Shown: positions 1-10,729 of the stretch, piece after piece
Position numbering within the stretch: the stretch's first letter is position 1
How the letters are laid out: each line of letters starts with the position of its first letter
Origin: Paraspadella gotoi
Lineage: Eukaryota; Chaetognatha
NCBI GenBank assembly: GCA_051294375.1
Contig: CM119265.1
Span: 20,182,966 to 20,246,965, forward strand
DNA: 64,000 nt
Direction: 5' to 3'
Translations under genes and position numbers: made by a program
Notes under the pieces: generated by a model
The model's database searches: none
Told to the model about the DNA's origin: nothing
The model's input: only the letters and a program-made list of their open reading frames with translations

Positions 1-363
1 AAATTTTAATTCTAAAAATAATTCTAAAATAATAAAATCATCGAAAGATGATAACAATTTTTTATGGTTTTTCTTATTTTTGACTTATCATAAAAATATT
101 TAAAAAAGAATTATTCTTTGTGTAGACAACTTTCTATGAGCTAGCTGAATGTGGTCTTAAAATTTAAAAATTTCATATGAATAAATATTAAAAAAAATTA
201 TTTGGGTATATAACCATATAATAATTTTTTTATCCATTGAAAGTATACTTAAAAATGTATAAATTTTCGTTTTGAGCATTCTAAATTTTTGACTCACCCC
301 ATTGTGTGGGGCTACCCCTACTGATGTGAATTCGATTCGACGAATGTTCTATTTCTCACACAG
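1..363. other. AT-rich sequence upstream of first recognised exon
   Basis: I see no coding exon here. The stretch is AT-rich and ends in a splice acceptor (CACACAG at 357-363), so it is most likely intron of the plus-strand DUF1647-like gene whose earlier exons lie left of the window. Confidence 0.4.
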
Positions 364-1429
364 AATGACATCATAAAGGCCAAGGTAGCGCCCGCTATTG
401 TTATCGCAATAGATTACGCAAATTACGATGTCGCCAAGGCAACTATTCGCGACATTCACCAAAAGTTGCTACCTAAAGGATTCCAATTCATTATTTATAA
501 CACTGGTGAGATAAAAATAAATTGTATATATAATTTAGTTATTGATGTAAAACCTATTTTATCCTTTTTCGTCAGGTATGAGTAGAAGACAGTTGGAACG
601 ATTGAGAATGTTCTGCCTTTGCTCATTAGAAACACTAGACTTTTCGAGGTAAGCAAAACCGATTTCTACTTCAAATAAATACATAAATCGTATTTTTTAA
701 ATTGATTTCTCAACAACCGTCTTTCGCTTCAGACTGCCTCTTCATGTGCGAAAGAGTAAAAGCCGCCTTCGTCCACTGATTGTCTGGGATACTCTCTTTC
801 GATTGCAAAAAAACGGCGTGTGGTGGTTCGAACCCGGTTCACGCATTTCACTCGACGGTGCTCCTCGGCCATCCGTCGCCGATAAGAACGCTTCCACCCA
901 ACGTTCCGATCCCTGGACCAACTTCCTGTCGCGCGGTCTCAAACTGGGTCTTAATTTCCTGTCAGCGGCCGAACTGCCCTTAAAGGGCGGGGGGAAGCCG
1001 GCTTACCCGCCGGGAGTTCACTCGAAGTGCGTGACCCACCCCAACACGTTCATTGCCATGAACAGACAATATCATATTCACTTCACCTCTTCTCCACCCA
1101 TCGAATTGTCAATGTTTCTTTTGTTTCGCACTGAACTGACCGTAAAGGGTTTTCTGCTGCCCTCGGTCGTCTGCGTTCTCGACGAAAGTTGCGTGGCGCC
1201 CAACGCCACGACGCCCGCCTGTGATAATAGTCGCGACGGAATGACAAAGACGCTGGCGTCGCCGAGCACCAAGAACTCATGGTGCGGGTGCCACGCCCAC
1301 GAGCGAAGCGTCATGTCCGCCGCTCTTCACCGTTTATATCACTGGAACAAGAATCTCCTTGCGAAGCCCGCCGAATTCGCTTTCTTCGCCATGTCGCCGG
1401 GCGACCTCTCCGGCAAAAACTACTTCTAA
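364..1429 (+). CDS. DUF1647-like (putative glycosyltransferase-related) protein, 3' part
   Basis: Three exons join in frame: 364-505, 576-648 and 733-1429 (stop TAA). Phases 1 and 2 match at both junctions and introns are GT-AG. The protein reads as a beta-strand ending in an IAIDYAN motif, then an IIYNTG strand, an SRRQLERLR helix, a short hydrophobic 'LDFSRLP.HV' stretch and a WWFEPGSR segment. This order resembles the DUF1647 family of invertebrate proteins, where an AtDs strand, an iYDlGLs strand, a P-hV segment and a WWmDts(v)R segment occur in sequence. DUF1647 is thought to be GT-A glycosyltransferase-like, but no reaction is established. Here the usual WWxD acidic position reads WWFE. 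The Cys-rich C-terminal third may be extracellular or luminal. The 5' end is outside the window, so start, signal and membrane anchor cannot be judged. Assignment is from memory of the family pattern. Confidence 0.55.
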
Positions 1430-3237
1430 TCTAAGCGCGGCTCGAAAACGAATCTTCCGTCTCTGCGACAAATAATTCATGCCGATCATGTATTAACGAT
1501 TTACGAGAATTCTCCCCAGCTCTCGATCCGCCCATGTTTCCTAATCCTATGACTCGTTTTTCTATCTTGTCTTTCATCACCATTTTTGTTGTTGTCACGC
1601 CATTCGAATTATCGATGCTCCCGAAACATGACGCCAAAACGAATAAATTTCGTTGATTTCTTTTTTTACGGAAACTTATTAAATGTCATCAATATACCAG
1701 AGGTGGACAAAAAGTAAGATTAAGACGGTAGCGCATTTGAATAATACTTGAAGCAGAATTAATGAACAAAAACGCTGTGCACTGAAGCCACCGCACGAAA
1801 CAAGTTAGTGGGCTAAGAATTTTTTATTTCGAGTGATTGGACGCTTATCTCTCAACTAATCACAAAAGCCTGCCAAAGTTAAGCCGGCACCTACTAAATA
1901 AATTCCGAGATTCGGAGAGACAGATTTGCAAAACACAAGGGACGAATTCGTAATGATGTACAGAAATTGCTGTGTCCCAACATCGGATTATTATGACTTT
2001 GTATTATCCAGTTATACTCTAGATACGAGGTGCTAACCCTCGATTCCCCGAGAGGTTACTTTGCGGGGCGTGGGAGGAGATTTCTTTCCAAATTATAAAC
2101 ACGAAAGAATAAATTATCGCCGTCTCGAGTAAAGAGACTCACGAAAAAACTTTTCGTGTATCGTGTGTCTTTTTTTTTTTTTTACTTGATCCCGATCGAA
2201 ATTTAATCTCCAAGAAAACGAAAAGAAAAAAAAATTTAAGGGTCGAGAAAACGATGACAAGAGCTTTTTGTTAGAGCACGAGTTTACTTTAAAAATCCTC
2301 GTAAAATTAGAATTAGCGTAATAACTGAGCTTAAGTGTTACAAGGTGGGGGGGAAGAACGCGAGCTAAAAAATACAAAAGGAAAAAAAAAAAAGATCTGT
2401 CAATCGGATTTTGGCTTCGAGGGTTCACAAAAGGTGCAGTCACAAGCCTCAAAACGCGGAGCCGTCTCTCCTCCCTGCTCGATGACGTATCGATCGAATC
2501 CGGGACGTCGACCCGCGAGAAAAACCGGCCAGCGATGTCGTCGACTTCGGAGGGTAAAAACAAAAGGAGAGTCCGACCGAGGACGGGAAGACCCCTTTTC
2601 ATAATTTATTTAGCGGGACCAGTAGCCCCCTAGTCACGGCGGCGGGCTCGAAGAAGTTTACGGCGAAACACAAACAAAGCTGGCGATTGTAAAAACAATA
2701 GCCGAGTGAAAATGAAAAAAGAGAGACCGGTCACGATAATCCAGAACTAAATTCTTAATTTGTATTAAAACAAGCCCCAGGCCTTGGTAAACACGATTTA
2801 TCCGAACAACAAACTCAACCCGATTAAGAGGGGGAAAAAAAGGTGTTTAATTTAAACACGGATAAACTCGTTTTCTATTTAGATTCAATAAATTTCACGA
2901 AGTATAGACATTAGACATCTGAGATTATAAGAAAATAGGAAAGTCTTCGAGGCGGATTGGCTAAAATAATCATTGGCAAATGCCCAAAGCTATATATTTT
3001 AATAACGGGAGGGGCATATTGACAACGAACACTTCAGAATCGTTACGTTGATACGAATCTTGTACCGAGTGTAAAAAACTCATGTGTCCGTCGCCGCATC
3101 GTTCGTCTCACTGGTTCTCGTTAATCTCATCAACTACAGAGACGAAACCGGCGTATGCGAATCGGCCTCGCCCTCTGACAGCGTAAAAGCTCAACCGCGG
3201 TCTTTCACCCCAAAAATGAAAAGATGAAACAACTGAC
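1430..3237. other. Non-coding stretch between DUF1647-like gene and glutaredoxin exon
   Basis: No supported gene. I looked on the minus strand for the missing second half of the glutaredoxin (a TVP cis-proline segment followed by GG) and did not find it. The stretch contains poly-T/poly-A runs (for example around 2168-2183) and some GC-rich patches near 2440-2650, but nothing I can name. Confidence 0.5.
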
Positions 3238-4094
3238 CAGCTTGAGATGATTCTGTAGTTCTGCGCAGTCTGGCCTCTTGTCAATTTCCACGGTCCGGTA
3301 TCGGACCCCCAGGGAGTCGAAGATCGATTTGGCTTTGGTGCAAAACCCGCAGGTCGACTTCGAGAAAATCACCACTGGATTTTCGAGCAACGTATCCTGT
3401 TTTTGGGAGCCGCAGAGGGGGGGGGAATAACGAGGAAAAAGGTTATCATAAAAGTTGGATGTTTTAGTTTAGAGGACATCGATCTTGACTTTAATTGCAA
3501 CGGGGGGAAGTCGAAAATTTAAAACAAGATACTGAGGAATTTAAAAAAATAAAAAACCTACCCTTTCACTTTTTGAATTGGGTAAAACTCAGAGAAAGGT
3601 TATTAAAAGAGGGACAGGGCGGCTCGATGATATTGGCAAACTACTTTCGAGGGAACTCTCTGCGCTCGATGATTAACGGGCAATTTCGTGCCTCGCTCGC
3701 CGTAAAGGCCGCGAGATTTTGAGTCCCGGGGTAGAAGGGGGTCGAGGCCAATTCTTGACAATCGTTTCCCGCTCGAACCGACGAACCAATCAAAACATCA
3801 CTTATTTCGAGACAACCCACTCTCTCTTCTTTTCTTATTAACTCCCCCTTTAGCATTCTCCCCACTCATCCCGACCCGCTAAAAATTTCCTTTCGCATCT
3901 CGGTCACGATGGGTCTCGTTTCTCACGCTAACCTCGACGAAGACTTCCGAGGAGGATCTCTTCAAAGGAAAGTCGGCGATGACGAAGGCGTTTGCATTAG
4001 TGTTGGCGTCGTCGCCTGAACCGTCGTCGGTTCTCCTCGTCTTCTTTGTGTCGCCGGAGTTCACATCTTTGTCATAACTTAAACCGGCGCCCAT
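3238..4094 (-). CDS. Glutaredoxin (partial), N-myristoylation-type N-terminus
   Basis: Two exons are visible on the minus strand: 3933-4094 and 3238-3396, both phase 0 with GT-AG borders (donor GAG|GTTAGC, acceptor AACAG|GAT, last visible donor CTG|GTCAGT). Exon 2 is the first half of a thioredoxin-fold glutaredoxin: VVIFSKSTCGFCTKAK with a dithiol CGFC active site, then the second beta-strand and helix. Glutaredoxins reduce protein disulfides and glutathione mixed disulfides. The expected cis-Pro (TVP) and GG glutathione-binding segment is not seen in the 1.8 kb downstream, so the gene is incomplete here. I chose the ATG at 4094 because the protein then starts MGAGLS, a good N-myristoylation signal; vertebrate GLRX2 has a similar MGNSTS start. 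An in-frame ATG 18 bases upstream would hide that signal. It could instead be the N-terminal Grx part of a thioredoxin-glutathione reductase. Confidence 0.65.
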
Positions 4095-4693
4095 CGAGAC
4101 GACAGAGTTCAAAATTTAAAAAGGGGAAATAAATCTGGGAAAAAAAAAAGCGAAACTCCACAATTCGTCGTGTTTTTTTTATTTTTTTATTGGGAATAAT
4201 GAAAATTTACAAAGCAGTTTTTTAAGCGGGTCAAATTTTATAAGGGAAATTAAACAAGAAACTTCCATAGAATGAAACGTCGAAATAAGGCGGCGGGGGT
4301 GGGTCATTGAAATAAAAAGCCGCGAAAAAACAAATTGGTCCCTTGTCCTGGATTAATTGAAGATTTCATCGAACCTTATCACGCGTAACATCGTCTACAA
4401 AAAAAAAAGTCCCTCCTTCCTAAGATTTAAATCTCGAAAGACGAAACCGACGAATTTTTTTTCCCCTAATTTTTTTTGTCTATTGAGAATGTTGAAATGA
4501 AAAGAGTTTTTTTTTCGTCTGGCATTTTGTTTTCTCTTTAGGCGATGAGGGTCGAGGAAAGATGTCGAGGAAAGTACGTAGGAACTGGAGAGAGTACGTA
4601 GATGTCGTCGAAATGGATGTCATCGTCTCTGTCATCGTCGTTATCGTCGTTATCGTTTAAATGAAATGACGGAAGCGAAACGCGTCGCCGGTG
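4095..4693. other. Spacer, low-complexity
   Basis: No gene seen. It holds several A/T homopolymer runs and a short imperfect repeat built on 'tcatcgtcgttatcg' near 4630-4660. It lies between the 3' end of PSMA6 and the 5' end of the glutaredoxin gene, both on the minus strand, so it should include the PSMA6 3'UTR and the glutaredoxin promoter. Confidence 0.4.
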
Positions 4694-7600
4694 TCAGTCC
4701 TTTTCCGCGATTCGCACCAACTGCGATTCGATTTCCGCTTCCGTCAAAACACGGAATTTTTTGTCGGAGGAGCGGATTACCGCCACCTGAAGACGGACAA
4801 GGTTTCAATTCGACCCAGTCAGGATTTAGCTAATGACTATTCTCAAATTATATTATTATTATATACTAAACAACTGAAACTAGTTATACTCAATAAACAC
4901 CTCGATCTCCGAAGGCTTAAAGTCTGCGGAGAGGACGTGTTGCAGAGTGGAGATGGCGATCTCCATGGCTTCGTCGTAGGACAGATCTTCTGTCTTTTTC
5001 TTCATTTTTTTCTCGAGCTGGGAATTCGCCTCGGTTGCCTTTACGCCCGCTGACGTCGCTCTGTCAATTTTCAAAAAAAGTATATAGATAAAAAATCTAA
5101 TGTAAACAAGAAATAATAATGAGCGTACTCCAAATTACTGTATTTTCCTTTTATTCCTTTTACGCTCATCAAATCTCCACGAGTGGCGGGGGAATTCAAA
5201 GGCTCCAAGGGAATAAAATCAAAAAGCCGGAATGAACAAAAAATATTTTTTCATTCCAAAAACAATATTTTTATTAAAATTAAAGGCTATTGCGATACAA
5301 AGGCTTTATTGAATAGCCAAATCGAGTTTTTAAAATTTATATATGGTAAAACGTTCAAATTTTAAAATTCAAAGTCAATCAGAAGTAATTTAGCATAAAA
5401 TAAATTACAAAAATAACTTTCAATGTCTAGTGTTGTACTCCGATTCCCCATAAAGGAAGTCACAAGGAATTGTTGGACTCAAATTCTTTAAGAATCACTG
5501 AAACTGTCAACATCTCCTGTTTCTAACTTGTTTAATAAAACATTGGTTTATACTCTGATTAATCTTAATTGATTATCATTACGTATTGATTTATATTAAC
5601 CCCTTTTCCTTTTACGCAGATCACGTGATATTATTATAATAGCCAGTGTGGGAGATTTAACTTTAAGAGTTATTAAAAGGTTTCAATAGTTTTTATTCTA
5701 TTAGGACGTTTTAAGTATTTTATAATAAGCCCACTCTTGTTCACTAAATGGTGATGCTCATTGCTGCCCGAATATATTTGCTGCATTATATCAAAACAGT
5801 CCATGCCGTATCAAGGTGAGCCATCCTACAAAAATTACCACTCATCAGAATCACAAGGAACTCTTAAGATACCAGATGCCAATTTTAAAAATTTTTTTAC
5901 GCTTAGATTAACTTTTACAATAAACTATTAAAATTTAACATCAATCATCAACACTTATTCAATTAAGGATCGGCGAATAATTCTAAACCCTTCGCGAAGA
6001 AAAAACCGAGGCGGTGCGTTAAAAACTCCCTCAAATTCTTTTTAAAACTCGTTTAAACTCATTAAAGCGAGATCAAATTTTGACCTCTTTTTGAAGCCTT
6101 TTTGTGGAGAGGTCGCTTTTTAAAATTTACTAAGCCGCGATAATTACACGAATAACAATAATTTGTTCCAAAAACCGGTATAATCGTCAGATAATTTCAT
6201 TCAAGTTCGGCTTGCATGCGATCGATCCAGGCTTTTTTATTTTTCCTTTTTTCTAAATCACAATTGCCTTCTTAATTTTTATCAGGGTTGAAAGCATATT
6301 TAGAGGCAATTTTAAATAATAGTTTCGTGACCGATTTGATATTTTCCCCACCTGTAGCCACAGTAGTAACCGGCAGGGTCCGTTCGAAAGACAAGGGGGC
6401 CAAGTTCGATGTCGTAACCGATCAATATCATGGTGCAACCAAGAGGACGCATTTCCGCGTTTTGTGTGTAAACCTTATAAAAAGCAATACATTGTACGTT
6501 TAAAACCTACAAGTACTATTACATCCAATTATAAAACGGTGCAGTTCGTAAAAAAAGTTTTCGTTAAAAACAAGAAAATGTCGAGAATTGATTATTAGTT
6601 ACCAGTAAATACATACGCCAATCAACACTATTTTAAATACAATTTTGATTTCATTATTAAAAGTCAACTTCGAAATTATTAAAGAACTAAAGTGCATAAT
6701 AATATACAATTTATACATGTACAATTGTACATGCATTATGAAATTGGTACAACCAATATAAAAATTATCCATTCATTTAATAAATAAGCTATCTTGCCCC
6801 TGACTTTGGACATATTATACATGCAAAAATAAATTTTATTTTAAATAATCTCACATTTATAAATACGGAAAATCAGTTTAAAAAAATGTCAATTCAATTA
6901 AACAAGTTTGTATAAAAATTAACGAATGGTATAAAGTTTAAACATAATTCAATTAAAAATATTTGTTTCAAAGTTCTTCAAAATTTTTAAAAAAATTCTT
7001 AAATTTCAAATGCTCTCTATTTTTGAATAATTGAATTAAAAACTACTTACAGAATAAATCAATTATAACAACCTTGAACTAATCAGTAATTACCCACTAG
7101 TTCTCTCGTTTAAACCCAAATTATATATAAATGTATAATATCCAATTTGTAACTTGGGACAGTTTAAAACATCGTGTTGTATAGATGCTCCCTAACAACT
7201 TAGATTCCTTTCTTCCTCACAAAAAAGAATTCTGCAACTTTAGTTGAAAATGAATTAAAAAAAATTCGTATTTTCATCATGTTAAAATTGTGTCAATCAT
7301 GTTAAATTAAATGCTTCTAGAATCTTAAAATCTAAAACCCATATTTCAGAATCATATTATAATTATTCATGTAGCTATTTTTATTAACTCGACTTCTATA
7401 TGCAAACTTCTTAGCAGAGAATCATCGGGTCAAGATCGTCATCTATCTAGCAATTCTATTTAAATTGAACTTTAAAGCACCTGAGAGATGTCGGCGATAC
7501 GACGACATAGGACGTCGGTGGGAATGTCATAGGCGAACTTGTACTTAAAATTAGCAGCTTCGAGTCGCGCGCGGTCCACCTGCGATCGACAGTCGGCCGG

Positions 7601-8079
7601 CATTCCCGTCATTACGCACCCGATGTTATCTGGTTATTACGGGGTAAGGTTTTTTGTTGAAAAATATTTAGACGTTCGGAAAAACTTGAGAAAAACAATC
7701 CATATCATGCGTTAAATTCTTTTTGGGAAAAAAATGGTATGAAAGGAAATTAATACCCAGTGAAAGTATAATATAGCTTTTTCACTGACCGGTGATCTTG
7801 TACATGTTAGTGATGGTTAAGGGATCCATGAGCTTGTCTGGGACTTTTTTCTGAATTGCGGCAATAGCACAATCGGCACCGCGAACAGCCACCGACGTCA
7901 GTCCACCCTGGTTGATAGCCTTGAAGGCATACTCCACCTTCGAGATAAATAATGCAAATCACTTTCTATTCTTTCGATAACGCTTTGAGAAGAAAACAAA
8001 AGGCCACCTGATAAAGCCTTCCCTCCGGAGAAAAGATTGTAATGTGACGATCGAATCCAGCCGAACTCCCGCGAGACAT
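4694..8079 (-). CDS. PSMA6: 20S proteasome subunit alpha type-6 (alpha 1)
   Basis: Six exons give a complete 247-residue protein (human has 246): 8008-8079, 7790-7937, 7481-7629, 6352-6473, 4901-5060 and 4694-4786. All junctions are GT-AG with matching phases. The N-terminus has the alpha-subunit signature ([20 protein letters not shown] then EYAFKAI), followed by [59 protein letters not shown] and LEKKMKKK. It ends [17 protein letters not shown], as in human PSMA6. The subunit forms part of the outer heptameric rings of the 20S core particle; alpha subunits gate substrate entry and are not catalytic. Intron 3 holds one copy of an exact 78-bp repeat that recurs upstream of the gene. Nothing is missing. 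Confidence 0.96.
6735..6812 (+). repeat. 78-bp repeat, copy 1 (PSMA6 intron)
   Basis: This block, starting ATTATGAAATTGG and ending CTTTGGACA, is identical base for base to 9282-9359 in the same orientation. Flanks are unrelated. No coding content or terminal inverted repeats are visible, so it may be the end of a short dispersed element. Confidence 0.85.
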
Positions 8080-9281
8080 TTTATAATATTAACTTCCAGA
8101 AAATATAAGAACAACAAATGATTTTTGTGCTAAAATGAGCTACAATTTCAAAATACCAGACAGGGAATTTTAGCGATAAAAGTTGGGCAAAATGCACATT
8201 AGGCAACTACAGGGTTATAAACATCGTACCCCAATTTAAAAGCGCCATAAAACGTATAAATATTAAAAGAGCACCCGGAATGCAATAAGAAATATTTTGA
8301 AGTTTGGCTAATAGATTCGACTGGTAATAAAAATAAAAGATTTACTGCGTAATCTCCAATCTCTAATACGAAATATCTCGGCTTCTGCTCTCCATAGCAA
8401 GTTGTTTATGAGAAGCAAATAAATTAACGGGACCTTTTGTGTCCGAAATTCTTCAAGGGCGTTAAAAAAAAAAAACTACCGACGGGATCGCACCATTTTC
8501 TATAAACCTTTAGCCTTACACAATTCTCCTGCTTTTTTTTTCCCCGCTACACCAATTCATCTTACAGGGACTTCAATTAAACTCGTAAAATCTTTCACGG
8601 TATATTATTTTTATAACATTCTTGATGTTTATTTTGACTTAAAAAAATTTTCAAATTTCCTAATAGTATAATCACAATGGCTCTCAAGCAAGGAGTCACT
8701 TTTCTTCATTTTTTTCGTCCAAATTTTAGGTTTTTAACAATTTAACAATTTTTAACGCCGATTGCAAAGTTATCTGTTATAAACATAAAAGTTTTTGGTA
8801 ATAAAAAGTCAGTTTGGAGATTTGTTATTGTAAAAATTTTTTTATGTAAAACCTAATTAATTTACTATAGTAACTATTATTTATCAACAAAATCGTATTA
8901 TGTAATTTTTCCCCCCAAGCTGAAATTTTAATTTTTAATAGATTATAAAAGTAAAATGTGATGATTATTATTAAGTATTATTCATATTATAAAAAAAATT
9001 GATTCTGTTTTGTGATAAATTTACTAGAGTATCTTATTAATTATAAAAATAAAGCGTGAAAAAAAATTTGTTTTAATTGGAACTGTAGGATTAATAATAA
9101 GATCCAATTTCAAAGCAAAAATTTGAAAGAAAAAAATGCTTCTTCAAAAATTTACCCTCTGAGGAAAATGTTTATAACATAGCAACTATCCTAGCTAGAA
9201 TGTTACGAATTAGTGGGAAAAAAATTGAATATCTTTCTATTAATATAAAAAAATTTTATAACCCGATTGCTCTTCGTTTTG
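8080..9281. other. AT-rich intergenic stretch upstream of PSMA6
   Basis: No gene seen. The part next to 8079 should hold the PSMA6 promoter. The remainder is AT-rich with no long reading frame or clear repeat apart from the 78-bp block that follows. Confidence 0.4.
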
Positions 9282-9359
9282 ATTATGAAATTGGTACAAC
9301 CAATATAAAAATTATCCATTCATTTAATAAATAAGCTATCTTGCCCCTGACTTTGGACA
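9282..9359 (+). repeat. 78-bp repeat, copy 2
   Basis: Exact direct copy of 6735-6812, about 2.5 kb away. The next 250 bases (9360-9610) are less AT-rich than their surroundings and pyrimidine-rich, which could be remains of a longer transposable element. I cannot classify it. Confidence 0.85.
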
Positions 9360-9890
9360 GGCTTTGGTGGTTTAAGGCCTCCATCACTCTTACAAAATAA
9401 TGACATAGCAGGTCCCTGCAAGGTTTCAATCAAGACTCTCTCACAGTCTCGTTTATTCACTCCCATTCATTACAAGTCTTTTCCTATCAGTCCAGATTGA
9501 AGTCCCTGTACTTAACCCATAATTCTTTATTTTCTGCACTACTCATATCTCTACTCCCAATGTATCTTTTGTTCAAAGTCGATATCCAACGCTTGTAAAA
9601 GACAAGTAAGAAAATTGTTTATTCGATAGTTACATCTTTCTTTACATGCCAGTTGATCTGAAAGCCCAGTATAAAAACTAATTCTAATAATATGCTTAAT
9701 ATTTATAGTTTATACTATCTCGGCGGTAAACTGAACAAAATAATATTTCAATAAGTTACACAGATATTTTCATACATACTACCGGATTTCATACGACAAT
9801 CATTCAACCAAACTTCAGTACCACAACCATGCCTTTTCAACCACGGTATAAATATGTCGATGGAAGGCTCCGTCGAGCCCAGAACCGAAG

Positions 9891-9959
9891 CCAAATGGAG
9901 CATCAAACGGACTCTCATGATTTGCATCAATTTTAAGAGTCGGTTGTCATATAATTTGG
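9891..9959 (-). promoter_or_regulatory. SECIS element (form-2-like) in the selenoprotein 3'UTR
   Basis: Read on the minus strand, helix I pairs CCAAAT (from 9959) with ATTTGG (to 9891). An internal loop follows, then the non-Watson-Crick quartet ATGA ... TGAT. Helix II pairs CAAcCGACTCT with AGAGTcCGtTTG: ten base pairs, one C:T mismatch and one bulged C. An internal loop then carries AAAA, where SECIS elements have conserved unpaired adenines. An apical mini-helix, TGAT/ATCA, closes a GCAA loop, which is the form-2 arrangement. SECIS elements recruit SBP2 and the Sec-specific elongation factor to decode UGA. Found by hand folding; no energy was calculated. Confidence 0.87.
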
Positions 9960-10013
9960 ACATTCGATCAGCGGCTCGATTGCCTCGAGTTATTTTCGAT
10001 GGGATATCACATT

Positions 10014-10464
10014 TCACAAAACGGCGCATCCCGGAGATTGACTGTTCTCAATCTTCTCCACCTAAAAAGTAATATTAAGTTTAAGCACATTGTATATTAT
10101 TTATACCAAGAAAAAATAAAAACTAACTTGTACACCGGCCTCCAGCTTCTTGATCTCTTCGAGAACGTCTTTGACATAAGGAAAGCCATGACATTCCAGC
10201 TTGGAGAAAATCAAGGTCCCATTCAATTGAACCTCGAAAGAACTGGATCGTCCAACCTGAAAACGGAAAATCATCTCAAAAAGAGCAAGTATTATAATAA
10301 CGAATACGTATATATTTTTGGAAACATGCCTTGCCGAAGACGGCGGCGGATGGGTAAGCTTTGAGAATGTTTGCTTGGAGCTCCTCAAAGCGGGGCTCGT
10401 ACCCTCACGCGCCACAATATTCCACATCGATCCTTATGGCTAACTGTTCTCCCTGTGCGGTCAT
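10014..10464 (-). CDS. Selenoprotein W/MIEN1-family protein with in-frame Sec (TGA)
   Basis: Three exons (10330-10464, 10128-10256, 10061-10014) encode 103 residues if the TGA at 10407-10405 is read as selenocysteine 20. The motif is EYCGAUGYEPRFEEL: the SelW CGAU redox site in a MIEN1-like frame (MIEN1 has EYCEPCGFE). Later blocks SFEVQLNG, LIFSKLECHGFPY and KDVLEEI follow MIEN1 closely, and the end, SPGCAVL, is a CAAX prenylation box like the CVIL of MIEN1. If the TGA were a stop, a 19-residue peptide would remain while about 83 conserved family residues follow in frame, which argues for recoding. A strong SECIS-like hairpin lies 55 bases after the stop. Intron 1 appears to use a GC donor (AAG|GCATGT), the only in-phase choice. 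The family is Rdx, thioredoxin-like; MIEN1 is membrane-tethered. The nearest upstream neighbour on the same strand is PTGR3, 265 bases away. Confidence 0.9.
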
Positions 10465-10729
10465 CTTGCCTTTCTCCAACTGAGTTCCGTGAGGAGTTAA
10501 GTGAAAATTAATAACTGAAAATAAATTAAACAGTAAAATTTCAAAAATGATTTTGTTATAATAGAGAAACTTTATTATTATAAAAATTGATGAGGAAACT
10601 ATAAATTTTGTAATCGGGCGATTCTCCCGGTAAAAAGTGAAAAAAATAAAAGTAAAAAATGAAAATATTATCAATAACGAACAGAAATGACCATCACATA
10701 TGTAAATAGATTCAATGAAACAATAAAAA

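Noticed and set aside
816-840. Possible tRNA B box (GGTTCGAACCC)
   Set aside because: Lies inside the coding exon of the DUF1647-like gene, with no A box or cloverleaf around it.
3238-4094. Thioredoxin-glutathione reductase N-terminal domain
   Set aside because: Possible, but no reductase exon (GGGSGG motif or CVNVGC site) was found in the window, so only a glutaredoxin domain is claimed.
9360-9610. Fragment of a coding transposon after the 78-bp repeat
   Set aside because: Composition shifts here but no reverse transcriptase or transposase motif is readable in any frame.
9748-10029. 93-codon minus-strand frame overlapping the end of the selenoprotein
   Set aside because: It is in another frame from the last exon and covers the SECIS; no protein similarity. 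Chance frame.
10405-10407. TGA as a true stop codon truncating the MIEN1/SelW-like gene, or a pseudogene mutation
   Set aside because: Family sequence continues in frame over three exons, the TGA is at the exact Sec position of SelW, and a SECIS-like hairpin follows the real stop.
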